This document shows, piece after piece, positions 52,558 through 61,252 of a DNA stretch of 64,000 bases. Made by a program: the position numbers and the translations under genes. This DNA comes from Hydrogenophaga sp. NFH-34. GTDB taxonomy: Bacteria; Pseudomonadota; Gammaproteobacteria; Burkholderiales; Burkholderiaceae_C. Within the stretch, counting starts at the first letter, position 1. Each line of letters begins with the position of its first letter. Location: contig NZ_JACBGE010000020.1 in assembly GCF_021401345.1 (NCBI RefSeq), positions 1-64,000 of the forward strand, given 5' to 3'. A model generated the notes under the pieces. The model was not told where the DNA came from, made no database searches, and was given only the letters and a program-made list of their open reading frames with translations.

Positions 52558-53247
52558 TCAGTGCCACCAGGAACCCCAGTAGTGGTGGCGGGCATAGGCC
52601 AGCCCATGCTGGGTCGATGACAACTGGGCCTCGCCGATGCGGCCGTCGGCTTCCTTGACCAGGGGGTAGAGCAGCGCTGGTGGCAGGATGGCCACCCCGG
52701 CGGACGGTCCGAAATCTTCACAGGCCCGGGTCAGCATAAAAGGCCCGGTGCTGTGCAGCACATGACTGAATCCGGCATTGCGCTGGCGGTGGCGTACTTC
52801 ATCCAGGGGCAGCTGTTCGCACACCCGCTGCAGCAGGGGATGGCCGGGAACGCTGGCCATAAAGGCGTTGGAGACGATGGCGGTCATGCCGTGGGTGCGG
52901 GCATGTTCCTCGGGCTCGGTACCCACCACGAACTGGCGGTCCTGCAGCAGGGGTTCGATGTTGCGCAGGCATTCGAAGTCGAGGTCGACGAACACGCCGC
53001 CGTGGTGGCGCAGGATGAAATAGCGCGCGGCATCCACGCGCTGGATGGCGTGCGGATAGCTGTCGTAGACGGGCAGGAATCCGGGCACCTCGCGGCGGAT
53101 GAAATCGCGGTTCATCGCGTCGGTCCAGAGCCGGTGTTCCCAGTCCGGATGGTGCTGTTTCCAGCTCGCGGCATGGGCCTGCATGGCGGGAGGAATCTGT
53201 TCGGTCTTCCACGTCTGGTGGAGGATCCGGGGAATCTGCGCGGCCAT
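52558..53247 (-). CDS. GT32-type glycosyltransferase
   Basis: A 229-residue enzyme of the glycosyltransferase-32 (OCH1-like, DXD) family. It begins IPRILHQTWK and has the sugar-nucleotide/metal site Asp88-x-Asp90 in GGVFVDLDFEC. It transfers a sugar to a surface glycan or glycolipid; donor and acceptor are unknown. It is six bases from a second GT32 gene on the same strand, so the two may add successive sugars. No other capsule or LPS genes are near. Confidence 0.9.
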   Translation of the reverse strand: MAAQIPRILHQTWKTEQIPPAMQAHAASWKQHHPDWEHRLWTDAMNRDFIRREVPGFLPVYDSYPHAIQRVDAARYFILRHHGGVFVDLDFECLRNIEPLLQDRQFVVGTEPEEHARTHGMTAIVSNAFMASVPGHPLLQRVCEQLPLDEVRHRQRNAGFSHVLHSTGPFMLTRACEDFGPSAGVAILPPALLYPLVKEADGRIGEAQLSSTQHGLAYARHHYWGSWWH

Positions 53248-53252
53248 GCGGG

Positions 53253-53906
53253 TCAGTGTGCAAACCCGGTGCGCCAGGACCCTTCGTGCCGGTGCACCGC
53301 GTATGGGCCGAAGTGGCAGGCCGGTTGCGGACTGCAGCGTTTAGGGCAGGGCAGGCCGGGGTCGGGCAGCAGGTGCAGGTCCGGGTGCTCGTGCCGGTGG
53401 GCGTGAAAGAAGTTGGTGAGGTGGCCGGGGCCGGTGGTCTCCAGCACGTCCATCTCCGTGCGCACGGGCTGGTCGTGTCGGGCCAGTGCCGCCAGGGCGA
53501 ACTGCCACAGGAAGGGGTGGCCGGGCCGGGCGCCGAACAGGTAGTTGGCGATGCGCACCGCGTGGCGGTGTTCCGGCACCTGCATTTCCCGCTCCAGCAG
53601 GACTTTCTCGACGCCCAGGACCAGACCGTGGCTCAGCAGGTCGTCCAGGGGCTGGAGCAGGGTGACGTCGGAATCCAGGTAGAAGCCGCCGTGTGCGTGC
53701 ACCAGCAGCAGGCGCAGCACATCCAGACGCTGGATGTGGCGCGGAAACCGTTCATAGGCCGGCAGCAGGCCGGGGTGGTGGCGGGCCATGAAGGCTGCCG
53801 CGTCGGTGTCGTCCCAGAGGCGCAGGTCCCAGCCGGGCGGGATCTCGGGAAAACGGGTCTTGTCGGGGGTGATGACGTGAAGGATGCGGGGAATGGCGTC
53901 GGGCAT
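53253..53906 (-). CDS. GT32-type glycosyltransferase, second copy
   Basis: A 217-residue enzyme of the same family: IPRILHVITPDK at the N-terminus and Asp78-x-Asp80 in HGGFYLDSDVTL. It is only distantly similar to its neighbour, so the two are not a recent duplication. The C-terminal part has several Cys and His (LPCPKRCSPQPACHFGP). The start at 53906 is preferred because the upstream in-frame residues do not fit the family. Confidence 0.9.
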   Translation of the reverse strand: MPDAIPRILHVITPDKTRFPEIPPGWDLRLWDDTDAAAFMARHHPGLLPAYERFPRHIQRLDVLRLLLVHAHGGFYLDSDVTLLQPLDDLLSHGLVLGVEKVLLEREMQVPEHRHAVRIANYLFGARPGHPFLWQFALAALARHDQPVRTEMDVLETTGPGHLTNFFHAHRHEHPDLHLLPDPGLPCPKRCSPQPACHFGPYAVHRHEGSWRTGFAH

Positions 53907-54015
53907 GTACGTCGGTTCCGGGCGATGCGGCAATCGGGCACGCCAAGATAGGGCATGTGGCGCTTCCCCGCAACCGCCCGGTGTCTTTTCGGAGATCGCC
54001 GCACGCAGGGCGGTG

Positions 54016-55230
54016 TCAGTGCAGCCCGGTCAGCGACGCGGCAACGGCCCGCTTGAAAGGGGTGAAGCGCTCGCCCAGGTCCACCAGGGCCTGGCGCAGC
54101 AGGCGTGCCGGGGCTTCTTCGCGGGTGTAGAGCGAGGCCACGGCGTGGGTGGCCAGGTACAGGCCCCGGCTGGCGTGGCGGTGGGTGCGTTCGTAGCTGC
54201 GCAGCAGCGCCGGGTCGGCGATGTCGCGTCCGCCTGCGTGGGCCTGGCGCAGCAGGCGCGCCAGGGTGTCGATGCTGCGCAGGCCGAGGTTGAAGCCGTG
54301 GGCGGTGACCGGGTGCATGCCCACCGCCGCGTCGCCGACGGCGGCAAAACGCTGCGACACCAGCCCGCCTGGCCAGACGCCCACCAGCGGGTAGGCGTGG
54401 CGCGTGCTGGCCAGATGCATGGGGCCGAGCTGGTGGTGGAAGCGTTCGGTCATGGCCTGGCCGAACGCGGCAGCTTCCATCGTCAGCAGCGGTTGCAGCG
54501 CCTGGTGCGGCAGGGTCAGCACCGCCGATGAGCGGGGGCGGCCGGTGTCCGGGCAGGGGTTCATGGGCAGCAACGCCAGGGTCTGGCCGTGGTCGAACCA
54601 CTCCCAGGCGGTTTCGTGGTGGGGCTGCTCGTGGGTCATGGCGCAGACCAGCATGGTCCGGCCGTAGTCGTGCAGTTGCGCGGAAATGCCCACGGCGCGG
54701 CGGGTGCTGGAGTGGCGGCTGTCGGCCGCCACCAGCAGGCGGGTGTGCAGCGTGTGGCCGTCCGAGAGCGTGACCTGGCAGCGGTCGCCGCGGGTGTCGA
54801 TCGGGCCGACCTGCAGGCCATCGATGAGCTCGGGCGGTGCGCCACTGTCGTCGGCGGGCGCGAGCGCGGCTTCGAAGGCGGCGCGGCGGATGTGGTGGTT
54901 GCCCACGAGGTAGCCCAGTTCGCTGCGCGGGCTGAGCTGGTGGCTGATGACCATGCGGCCCTGGCGCCTGCCCGGTCCGCCGTTGAGCACCAGGGCGTCA
55001 CGCAAGGGGGCGACGGCACCCGTTTCCAGGTGTTCCCAGATACCCAGTTGCCGCAACAGGCCGGCGCTGTGCTGGGTCAGCGCGATTTCCCGGCCATCGA
55101 AGGCCGGCGCCTGCAGCGCCGCAACCGTCTGGGATTCGACCAAGGTGATCCGAAGGCCGCTGCCTCGCAGGGCCCGGGCCAGACTGAGACCCGCCGGCCC
55201 GGCGCCGGTGATGAGTACGTCGCAATGCAT
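54016..55230 (-). CDS. ubiM: FAD monooxygenase of ubiquinone synthesis, UbiM-like
   Basis: A 404-residue flavoprotein hydroxylase of the UbiH/UbiF/UbiM group: FAD-binding GAGPAGLSLARAL near the N-terminus, a middle VAADSRHSSTR (DG-type motif) and GDAAVGMHPVTAHGFNLGL near 300. The HPVTAHGFN variant is what I associate with UbiM, which hydroxylates demethoxyubiquinol at C5. Assignment within the group is by this motif and is not certain; UbiF or UbiH are alternatives. An FNR-type palindrome and a good -10 lie directly upstream, predicting oxygen control. Confidence 0.78.
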   Translation of the reverse strand: MHCDVLITGAGPAGLSLARALRGSGLRITLVESQTVAALQAPAFDGREIALTQHSAGLLRQLGIWEHLETGAVAPLRDALVLNGGPGRRQGRMVISHQLSPRSELGYLVGNHHIRRAAFEAALAPADDSGAPPELIDGLQVGPIDTRGDRCQVTLSDGHTLHTRLLVAADSRHSSTRRAVGISAQLHDYGRTMLVCAMTHEQPHHETAWEWFDHGQTLALLPMNPCPDTGRPRSSAVLTLPHQALQPLLTMEAAAFGQAMTERFHHQLGPMHLASTRHAYPLVGVWPGGLVSQRFAAVGDAAVGMHPVTAHGFNLGLRSIDTLARLLRQAHAGGRDIADPALLRSYERTHRHASRGLYLATHAVASLYTREEAPARLLRQALVDLGERFTPFKRAVAASLTGLH

Positions 55231-55243
55231 GATGGGCCCGCAC

Positions 55244-55283
55244 TGTATAGGTGCATGCTGGTGGGGGGCTTGACCAAGGTCAA
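55244..55283 (-). promoter_or_regulatory. FNR/Dnr-type promoter of ubiM
   Basis: TTGACCAAGGTCAA (55270-55283) is a perfect palindrome of the FNR/Anr/Dnr type. On the minus strand a TATACA -10 lies at 55249-55244, so the palindrome is centred about 40 bases before the predicted start (near 55237), the class II activator position. The 5' leader would be only a few bases long. Confidence 0.65.
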
Positions 55284-55308
55284 GCTGCCCGACCTCGGGG
55301 CAGGCATG

Positions 55309-55339
55309 AAAAAGCCCCGCAGACCGGGGCCTGCGGGGC
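55309..55339 (-). terminator. Terminator after the Spy-like gene
   Basis: On the minus strand GCCCCGCAG, loop, CTGCGGGGC is followed by five T. The nine-pair stem lies 23 bases after the stop of the Spy-like gene and before the ubiM promoter. Confidence 0.85.
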
Positions 55340-55362
55340 GGTGGGCGGGATCGGGCCCGGTG

Positions 55363-55962
55363 TCAGCTCCGGGGAGCGGGCATCGGCGCCGGACCTTCGC
55401 CTGGGTGGCGGCCCTGACGGTGTTGCGGGCCGTGGCCCTTGAAGCCGGCTTGGTGGAACGGGCGGGCTTGCTGGTCGAACACCTGCTTCTGTTCGGCCGT
55501 GAGCTGGCCGTAGAAGCTGCGGGTGGCGTCGATGCACTGGGTGAAAGCGGCATCGCGTTCGGCCTTGAGGGCGGTCATGCGGTCCAGCCGTTCCGGCGTG
55601 GTGAGCTTGGCCCAGTCCTGCGGAGCCTCGGGCGGTTGCGCAGGTCGCTGCGGGGTGGTCCGGGCCACGAATGCGGCCCAGGCGGCTTCCTGTTCCGGCG
55701 CCAGTTTGAGTTCGGCCTTCAGCTTGGCCTGGTGCTCGGCACGCATCTTTTCCATTTTCTGCAGGCGCTCGCCGCGCTGGGCGTGGCGGGCTTCCCGGCG
55801 GGGTTGCGCCGGCTTGGCGTCCGGGCTGGCCTGGGCCGCTTGCGGCACCGGCGTGGCCGGGGGCTGCGTGGCCGCACCCTGGGCGATGGCGGTGGCGGAC
55901 AGGCCGGCGATGGTGGTGGCCAGCACGGTGGCGATGACGGATCGGGTGAGAGTCGGTTGCAT
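55363..55962 (-). CDS. Spy/CpxP-family periplasmic chaperone
   Basis: A 199-residue exported protein. A signal peptide (about 1-28) and a Pro/Ala-rich stretch precede a charged helical domain with two LTxxQ-type motifs (LTTPERLDR and LTAEQKQVF), the hallmark of Spy/CpxP. These proteins chaperone unfolded periplasmic proteins or repress envelope-stress kinases. The His- and Gly-rich tail may bind metal. The location beside copper-resistance genes suggests expression under copper stress, but no CueR-type operator is visible before it. Confidence 0.85.
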   Translation of the reverse strand: MQPTLTRSVIATVLATTIAGLSATAIAQGAATQPPATPVPQAAQASPDAKPAQPRREARHAQRGERLQKMEKMRAEHQAKLKAELKLAPEQEAAWAAFVARTTPQRPAQPPEAPQDWAKLTTPERLDRMTALKAERDAAFTQCIDATRSFYGQLTAEQKQVFDQQARPFHQAGFKGHGPQHRQGRHPGEGPAPMPAPRS

Positions 55963-56090
55963 GATCGCTCCTGAATGGGGTGGAAGAACCGGTCGTTGCG
56001 GGTTTCAGCGACGACGTGGGTTCAGTGTCCGGCGAGCGTGTAAACGCGAAGGCACCCGCATGCTGCTGCGGTGTAAAGATTTGTGCCGTT

Positions 56091-56594
56091 TCAGGCGTGG
56101 CCGAGGTCGTCGAGGATCGGACAGTCGGGCCGGTCGTCGCCGGGACAGTGGCACAGCAGCGTGTCCAGGCTGCGCTGCATGGCCTGCAGGGCCGCGATGC
56201 GCTGGGCCAGCTCGTCGTGGTGGCGCTGCGCGATGCGCTTGACGGCGGCGCTGCTGCGGCGCCGGTTGTGCCAGAGTCCGACCAGTTCCGTGATGGCGTC
56301 GAGACTGAAGCCCATGTCGCGCGCGCGCCGGATGAAACGCAGCGTGTGCACATCGGCCTGGCCGTACTGGCGGTAGTTGCCGTCGGTGCGGGTCACCGCA
56401 CCGAGCAGCCCCAGGGCTTCGTAGTGGCGCAGCATCTTGGGGGAAATGCCCGACAACCGAGCGGCCGTGCCGATCGGCACCGGCCAGCGGGCCACGGCCG
56501 GCAGCGGGGTGTCTGCCGACGGACCGGATGCGCTGTCTGCCGGCCCGCTGGCATCGTCGTGAACGGACACGGCGCGGCGGAGCGGCGGGGTCAT
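56091..56594 (-). CDS. cueR: CueR-type MerR-family copper regulator
   Basis: A 167-residue activator. A 40-residue N-terminal extension precedes the MerR DNA-binding domain (IGTAARLSGISPKMLRHYEALGLL, about 41-65), a dimerisation helix and a C-terminal metal loop with two cysteines (CHCPGDDRPDCPIL), as in CueR, which senses Cu(I) through two Cys. It overlaps copZ by four bases. It should act on both 19-bp-spacer promoters at 56817-56906. The extension is unusual for CueR (about 135 residues); a later start is possible but none is better supported. Confidence 0.88.
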   Translation of the reverse strand: MTPPLRRAVSVHDDASGPADSASGPSADTPLPAVARWPVPIGTAARLSGISPKMLRHYEALGLLGAVTRTDGNYRQYGQADVHTLRFIRRARDMGFSLDAITELVGLWHNRRRSSAAVKRIAQRHHDELAQRIAALQAMQRSLDTLLCHCPGDDRPDCPILDDLGHA

Positions 56595-56791
56595 GCCGCG
56601 ACCGTGTAGCCCTCTTCGCGGATGGCCGCGGCCACCGCCTCGCGCGACTGGGGTGTGTTGACCTCGACCAGGTTCTGGCTGCGGTCGATGCGGACTTCGG
56701 CCTGCGGATCGAGGGTCTTTATGGCGGTCTGCACGGCACGTTCGCAGTGGCCGCAGGTCATGCCTTGCACGGTGAAGGTCTGGAGGGACAT
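56591..56791 (-). CDS. copZ: Copper chaperone CopZ
   Basis: A 66-residue heavy-metal-associated domain with GMTCGHC (Cys12 and Cys15), a ferredoxin-like fold that carries Cu(I) to CopA. AAGGAG before the ATG at 56791 fixes the start; a longer frame to 56833 runs through the promoter. It precedes and overlaps cueR, and is divergent from copA. Copper-inducible expression from the promoter at 56817-56847 is predicted. Confidence 0.93.
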   Translation of the reverse strand: MSLQTFTVQGMTCGHCERAVQTAIKTLDPQAEVRIDRSQNLVEVNTPQSREAVAAAIREEGYTVAA

Positions 56792-56816
56792 GGAAAATCT
56801 CCTTGAAAAGGGCATC

Positions 56817-56847
56817 ATCTTCAAGTCTGACATGGTGTCAATGTCAA
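56817..56847 (-). promoter_or_regulatory. CueR-type promoter of copZ-cueR
   Basis: On the minus strand TTGACA (56847-56842), a 19-base spacer, GAAGAT (56822-56817). The over-long 19-base spacer is the mark of MerR/CueR-activated promoters. A dyad (GACACCATGTC) sits in the spacer. Confidence 0.8.
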
Positions 56848-56875
56848 GCCCGGCGGGTCGGAAACATCTGGTGGC

Positions 56876-56906
56876 TTGACCTTCCCATGGGGGTAAAGCT
56901 TATGCT
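56876..56906 (+). promoter_or_regulatory. CueR-type promoter of copA
   Basis: TTGACC (56876-56881), a 19-base spacer containing the dyad CCTTCCCATGGGGG, TATGCT (56901-56906). It is the divergent partner of the copZ promoter. The predicted transcription start falls at or next to the copA ATG at 56914, so the message may be leaderless. Confidence 0.82.
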
Positions 56907-56913
56907 GACTCCC

Positions 56914-59250
56914 ATGAATGCTTCCACACCCGAAATCATCGCCGAAGGACCGCCCATCGATCTGGGGATCGGCGGCATGACCTGCGCCTCCTGCGTCACG
57001 CGGGTCGAAAAAGTGCTGCGCAAACAGCCCGGCGTGCGCGATGCCACCGTGAACCTGGCCACCGAATCGGCCCGTGTCGTGCTCCAGGGGCCCGCCGATG
57101 CCGAAGTGCTGGCCCGTCTCCGCCGCGCGGTGCGCGACGCGGGGTACGAACCCCGCGCCCTGGACGATGGAGCCCAGGACGACGTGCCCCGCTGGTTCGG
57201 CCTGCCGGTGGACGTGCTGCCCGTGCTGGCCGGGCTTCTGCTGTCGGCACCCCTGGTGCTGCCCATGGTGGGCGATCTGCTGGGCCGTCACTGGATGCTG
57301 CCGGCTTGGGCGCAGTTCCTGCTCGCCACGCCTGTGCAGTTCGTGCTCGGCGCGCGTTTCTACAAGGCCGGCTGGCACGCGCTCAAGGCCCGCACTGGCA
57401 ACATGGAACTGCTGGTGGCCATCGGCACCAGCGCGGCCTGGGGCCTGTCGACCTGGCTGTGGTGGCGCGCCGCGCCCGACAGCATGCCGCACCTGTACTT
57501 CGAGGCCTCGGCCGTGGTCATCACCCTGGTGCTGCTGGGCAAATGGCTGGAAGCGCGCGCCAAGCGCCAGACCACCAGCGCCATCCGGGCCTTGCAGGCC
57601 CTGCGTCCCGAACGCGCCCGGCTGCTGCCCGACGGCGTGCGCCGCACCGAGGTGACCGAGGTGCCGGTGGACGAATTGCTGCCCGACGACCGCATCCAGG
57701 TGCTGCCGGGCGAGCGGTTTCCGGCCGACGGCGAGGTGGTGGAAGGCCAGACCCAGGCCGACGAGTCCATGCTCACGGGCGAGTCGCTGCCCGTGCCCAA
57801 GCAGCCCGGTGACGCGGTCACCGGTGGCGCGCTCAATGGCGAAGGCGCGGTGCTGGTGCGGGTGCGCGCGGTCGGCGCGCAGAGCATGCTGGCGCGGATC
57901 ATCGCGCTGGTGCAGGACGCTCAGGCGGCCAAGGCACCGGTGCAGCGGCTGGTGGACCAGGTGGCGGCGGTGTTCGTGCCCGTGGTGCTGGGCATCGCCG
58001 CCCTCACGCTGGCGGGCTGGCTCTGGACCGGCGCACCGCTCGAAGAGGCTTTGCTGCACGCGGTGGCGGTGCTGGTGATCGCCTGCCCCTGCGCGCTGGG
58101 GCTGGCCACGCCGGCGGCCATCATGGCGGGCACGGGCGTTGCGGCCCGGCACGGCATTCTCATCAAGGACGCGCAGGCGCTGGAGATGGCCTACCGCGTC
58201 GACACCGTGGCCTTCGACAAGACCGGCACTTTGACCGAAGGCCGGCCGCGCCTGCGCCTGATCGAAGTCCTGCCCGGGGTTGATGAAATGGCGGTGCTGC
58301 AGGCCGCGGCCGCGCTGCAGGCCCAGAGCGCCCACCCGCTGGCCCATGCCGTCATGGACGCCGCCCGCAACCGCGGCGTGGTGGTGGCGCCCGATGCCGC
58401 GCAGTCGGTGCAGTCGGTGGTCGGGCGGGGCAGTCTGGGCCAGGTCCAGGGGGTTTCGCTGGCGCTCGGCAGCGTGCGCTGGATGGGTGAACTCGGGGTG
58501 CCGCAGGCCGAACTCGGTCCGGTGGTGCAGAACCTGCAGACATCCGGGGCCACGGTGTCGGTGCTGGCCAGCGAGCGCGACGGGGTCTGGCGGGCGCTGG
58601 CGGTGCTGGCCTTCGGCGACGAACCCAAACCCGGTGCCCGCGCGGCGCTGGAACGCCTGCGCGCCCAGGGCCTGCGCCTGTGCATGGTCTCGGGTGACAA
58701 CGCCGGGGCGGCCCGCGCCATGGCCGAGACCTTGGGCCTGAAGCCCGCTGCGCTCGAAGAAGGTGGGGAGGTGATTGCCGACGTGCTGCCTGGCGACAAG
58801 GCGGCCGTGATCCGCCGGCTGAAGGCCGGGGGCTTCGCCCCCCTTGCCGGCGTTCCTGAGGCGGTGGCGTCCGATGCGCCGGTCCACACCGTGGCCATGG
58901 TGGGCGATGGCGTGAACGACGCCCCGGCGCTCGCCGCCGCCGATGTCGGCATGGCCATGAGCCATGCCCAGGGCGGCAACGCCGACGTGGCCATGCACGC
59001 GGCCGGCATCACGCTGATGCGGGGCGACCCGGCGCTGGTTGCCGCGGCGCTGGACATCTCGCGCCGCACGGTGCGCAAGATCCGCCAGAACCTGTTCTGG
59101 GCCTTCGCCTACAACGTGGCCGGCATTCCGCTGGCAGCGCTGGGCTTCCTCAGCCCGGTGGTGGCGGGGGCGGCGATGGCCCTGAGTTCGGTCAGCGTGA
59201 TGAGCAACGCGCTGCTGCTGCGGCGCTGGCGGCCACCGGAAGCGCGCTGA
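56914..59250 (+). CDS. copA: Cu(I)-exporting P1B-type ATPase CopA
   Basis: A 778-residue copper efflux pump. One N-terminal metal-binding domain (GMTCASC, Cys24 and Cys27), eight membrane helices with the copper-binding CPC (391-393), the phosphorylated Asp435 in DKTGTL, HP motif in SAHPLAHA and [10 protein letters not shown]. It exports Cu(I) to the periplasm. The ATG at 56914 is preferred because upstream in-frame starts lie inside the CueR promoter. An ATG at 56902 lies inside the -10 box. Confidence 0.96.
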   Translation: MNASTPEIIAEGPPIDLGIGGMTCASCVTRVEKVLRKQPGVRDATVNLATESARVVLQGPADAEVLARLRRAVRDAGYEPRALDDGAQDDVPRWFGLPVDVLPVLAGLLLSAPLVLPMVGDLLGRHWMLPAWAQFLLATPVQFVLGARFYKAGWHALKARTGNMELLVAIGTSAAWGLSTWLWWRAAPDSMPHLYFEASAVVITLVLLGKWLEARAKRQTTSAIRALQALRPERARLLPDGVRRTEVTEVPVDELLPDDRIQVLPGERFPADGEVVEGQTQADESMLTGESLPVPKQPGDAVTGGALNGEGAVLVRVRAVGAQSMLARIIALVQDAQAAKAPVQRLVDQVAAVFVPVVLGIAALTLAGWLWTGAPLEEALLHAVAVLVIACPCALGLATPAAIMAGTGVAARHGILIKDAQALEMAYRVDTVAFDKTGTLTEGRPRLRLIEVLPGVDEMAVLQAAAALQAQSAHPLAHAVMDAARNRGVVVAPDAAQSVQSVVGRGSLGQVQGVSLALGSVRWMGELGVPQAELGPVVQNLQTSGATVSVLASERDGVWRALAVLAFGDEPKPGARAALERLRAQGLRLCMVSGDNAGAARAMAETLGLKPAALEEGGEVIADVLPGDKAAVIRRLKAGGFAPLAGVPEAVASDAPVHTVAMVGDGVNDAPALAAADVGMAMSHAQGGNADVAMHAAGITLMRGDPALVAAALDISRRTVRKIRQNLFWAFAYNVAGIPLAALGFLSPVVAGAAMALSSVSVMSNALLLRRWRPPEAR

Positions 59251-59274
59251 TCCGGGGACGCTGGCGAGCACGGC

Positions 59275-59316
59275 TTGACGCACGTCAAGCCCGTCAGCAG
59301 CCGGCTGGGGGATAGT
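59275..59316 (+). promoter_or_regulatory. FNR/Dnr-type promoter of the hemerythrin gene
   Basis: TTGACGCACGTCAA (59275-59288) is a perfect palindrome, followed at 59311-59316 by GATAGT as -10. The spacing puts the palindrome centre at about -41.5, exactly the class II position of FNR-family activators. The start would be near 59323. Confidence 0.7.
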
Positions 59317-59375
59317 CCACGGGTTAGCCGACTGATCGGTCGGCTCTGGCGAACTGACCGGTAGCGGAGACACCC

Positions 59376-59972
59376 ATGACCCCCGAATCCCTGCGCGTGA
59401 TCCGCGAAGAACACGCTTCCCTGGCTGCCATGCTGCAGTCGCTGCTGCAGATGATCCGCCGCGGCCCCCTTCACGACGGCAAGGACGACACCGCGCTGTA
59501 TTTCGACGTGCTGCGGGCCATGCTGTTCTACATCGACGAATTTCCCGAACAGCACCACCACCCCAAAGAATCCGACCTGCTGTTCCCGCGCGTGGCGCGG
59601 GCGGCACCGCACACCCTGGCCGCGATCGACCAGCTTGAGCGCGACCACATGCAGGGCGAGACGCGGGTGCGTGCGCTGATGCACCTGCTGCTGGCCTGGG
59701 AACTGCTGGGCGAGTCGCGCCGCCAGGCCTTTGTGGACGAAGCCACGCGCTACGTGGACTTCTACCTCGAACACATGCGGCTGGAAGAAACCGTGGTCCT
59801 GCCCGAGGCCGAAAAACACCTTTCGGCGGCCGACTGGCAGGCGCTCGACGCGGCCTTCGCCACCAACCCCGACCCTTTGAACCCGCGTTTGGCGCGCGAC
59901 CCGCAGTTTGATCGCCTGTTCACGCGCATCGTGATGAAAGCGCCTGCGCCCGTGGGGCTGGGCGATTCCTGA
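59376..59972 (+). CDS. Hemerythrin-domain protein
   Basis: A 198-residue helical protein with the His/Glu ligands of a di-iron hemerythrin: EEHASL, HHHPKESDLLFP, ERDHMQGE and the EHMRLEETVVLPEAEKHL helix. Relatives bind O2 or NO or repair iron-sulfur centres. The FNR-type site upstream fits a role at low oxygen or under nitrosative stress. It stands alone after copA. Confidence 0.92.
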   Translation: MTPESLRVIREEHASLAAMLQSLLQMIRRGPLHDGKDDTALYFDVLRAMLFYIDEFPEQHHHPKESDLLFPRVARAAPHTLAAIDQLERDHMQGETRVRALMHLLLAWELLGESRRQAFVDEATRYVDFYLEHMRLEETVVLPEAEKHLSAADWQALDAAFATNPDPLNPRLARDPQFDRLFTRIVMKAPAPVGLGDS

Positions 59973-59994
59973 CCCCAGCGCCCTGGTGCGGGGC

Positions 59995-60008
59995 TTGATG
60001 GCTGTCAA
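59995..60008 (+). promoter_or_regulatory. FNR/Dnr-type palindrome before small gene
   Basis: TTGATGGCTGTCAA is a near-perfect FNR-family box, 65 bases before the ATG at 60074. No convincing -10 stands at the class II position, so it is weaker evidence than the boxes before ubiM and the hemerythrin gene. Confidence 0.5.
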
Positions 60009-60073
60009 AGGCCGTGGGCGCAGATTGTGGGAACCTTGGTACCTCACGGTTCCCAGCGCTTGCCGCTCCCACC

Positions 60074-60454
60074 ATGGTCCGCATTGCCTCTTCCCCCGAC
60101 CGGCGAATGCCGTCGGTGGAGCACGATCTCCAGTTGCTTGAACAACTGCTGTGCCGCCTGCCCGACGAGGGCGGCTCCGGGGCTTTTTTCGACGTGCTGC
60201 AGGCGCTGGTGATCGATGCCAAAGGCCCGGCCACCGTCGAAGCGGTGACCGCCTTGCAGCAATGGAAAGACGGCCCCGGCCATCCGCACGACCGGGTCCC
60301 CCGCCTGCTGGCCTGGTTGCGGGACTGGGGGTATCTGTCGGGCGATACCGGTCGCCGCTTCAGCGACCTGCTGGCCGAAACGGCCTGGCGCTACCAGCAG
60401 CTGTTCTGGCAGGAGGCCGAGGCCGATCCGGCTACCGGTGGCGTGGCCGATTGA
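60074..60454 (+). CDS. Small hypothetical protein
   Basis: A 126-residue soluble, mostly helical protein with no motif I recognise. It follows the hemerythrin gene by 101 bases and has its own FNR-type box, suggesting expression under low oxygen. Function unknown. The protein ends ten bases before the convergent GST gene's stop. Confidence 0.7.
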   Translation: MVRIASSPDRRMPSVEHDLQLLEQLLCRLPDEGGSGAFFDVLQALVIDAKGPATVEAVTALQQWKDGPGHPHDRVPRLLAWLRDWGYLSGDTGRRFSDLLAETAWRYQQLFWQEAEADPATGGVAD

Positions 60455-60463
60455 AGCGGCCGC

Positions 60464-61075
60464 TTACCTGGCCAGACCTTCGGCCTTGAGCGCCGCCTGC
60501 ACGGCCGGCCGGGCCGCCACCCGGGCGCGGAAGGCCTGCAGGTGCGCCAGGTCGGCGATGTCCACGCCCACCGCGCCCGCCCAGTTGGTGACGGTGAACA
60601 GGTAGGCGTCGGCGACGCTGAAGGTGTCGCCCAGCAGATGGGGCTTGCCGGCGAGTTCACCGTCAACCCATTGCAGCCGCTGGCGCAGGCGGTCCTTGGC
60701 CAGTTGCTTGGCTTCGGCCGGCATGGCCGGGTTGAACAGCGGCGAAAAGCCCTTGTGCACCTCGGTGCCGATGAAGGTGAGCCATTCCATCAGGCGGTAG
60801 CGGCCCAGCGTGCCGTAGGCCGGTGCCAGGTTTTTCTCGGGCACCTGGTCGGCGATGTACTGCACGATGGCCGGGCCTTCGCGCAGCTTCTCGCCGTCGG
60901 GCATCACCAGCAGCGGTACGTAGCCCAGCGGGTTGATGGTGTAGTAGTCCGTGCCGTCGGGCAACTGGTGGGTTTTGGTCGGGGCGGGAATGGCTTCGAA
61001 GGGCAGGCCCGATTCGTGCAACACGATGTGGGGCGAGAGCGAACAGGCGCCGGGCGAGTAGTAGAGCTTGAGCAT
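60464..61075 (-). CDS. Glutathione S-transferase (beta class)
   Basis: A 203-residue enzyme with the thioredoxin-like N-terminal domain (MLKLYYSPGACSLSPHIVLHE; Cys11 is the beta-class catalytic position, with the cis-Pro in GYVPLLVMPDGEKLREGPAIVQYIAD) and a helical C-terminal domain (VDGELAGKPHLLGDTFSVADAYL). It joins glutathione to electrophiles or reduces disulfides. It stands alone. Confidence 0.93.
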   Translation of the reverse strand: MLKLYYSPGACSLSPHIVLHESGLPFEAIPAPTKTHQLPDGTDYYTINPLGYVPLLVMPDGEKLREGPAIVQYIADQVPEKNLAPAYGTLGRYRLMEWLTFIGTEVHKGFSPLFNPAMPAEAKQLAKDRLRQRLQWVDGELAGKPHLLGDTFSVADAYLFTVTNWAGAVGVDIADLAHLQAFRARVAARPAVQAALKAEGLAR

Positions 61076-61252
61076 GGATGTCTCCGGGAGGGATGGGGGG
61101 GAAAGCGAAGCGATCCTATCGGGCTTGCGGATTCTTTGCAGTCCACGGGCCTGGCCCGGTGGCTGGATGCGCAAGTGGTTCTGTGAAATGGGGCTTTTCG
61201 CGGTATCTTTCCAGCCACTTGGGCCCGAGTCGCCCGCCAACCCCTTTGTGCC

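Noticed and set aside
59275..59288. CRP-type site before the hemerythrin gene
   Set aside because: CRP half sites are TGTGA/TCACA; the half sites here are TTGAC/GTCAA, which fit the FNR/Dnr class.
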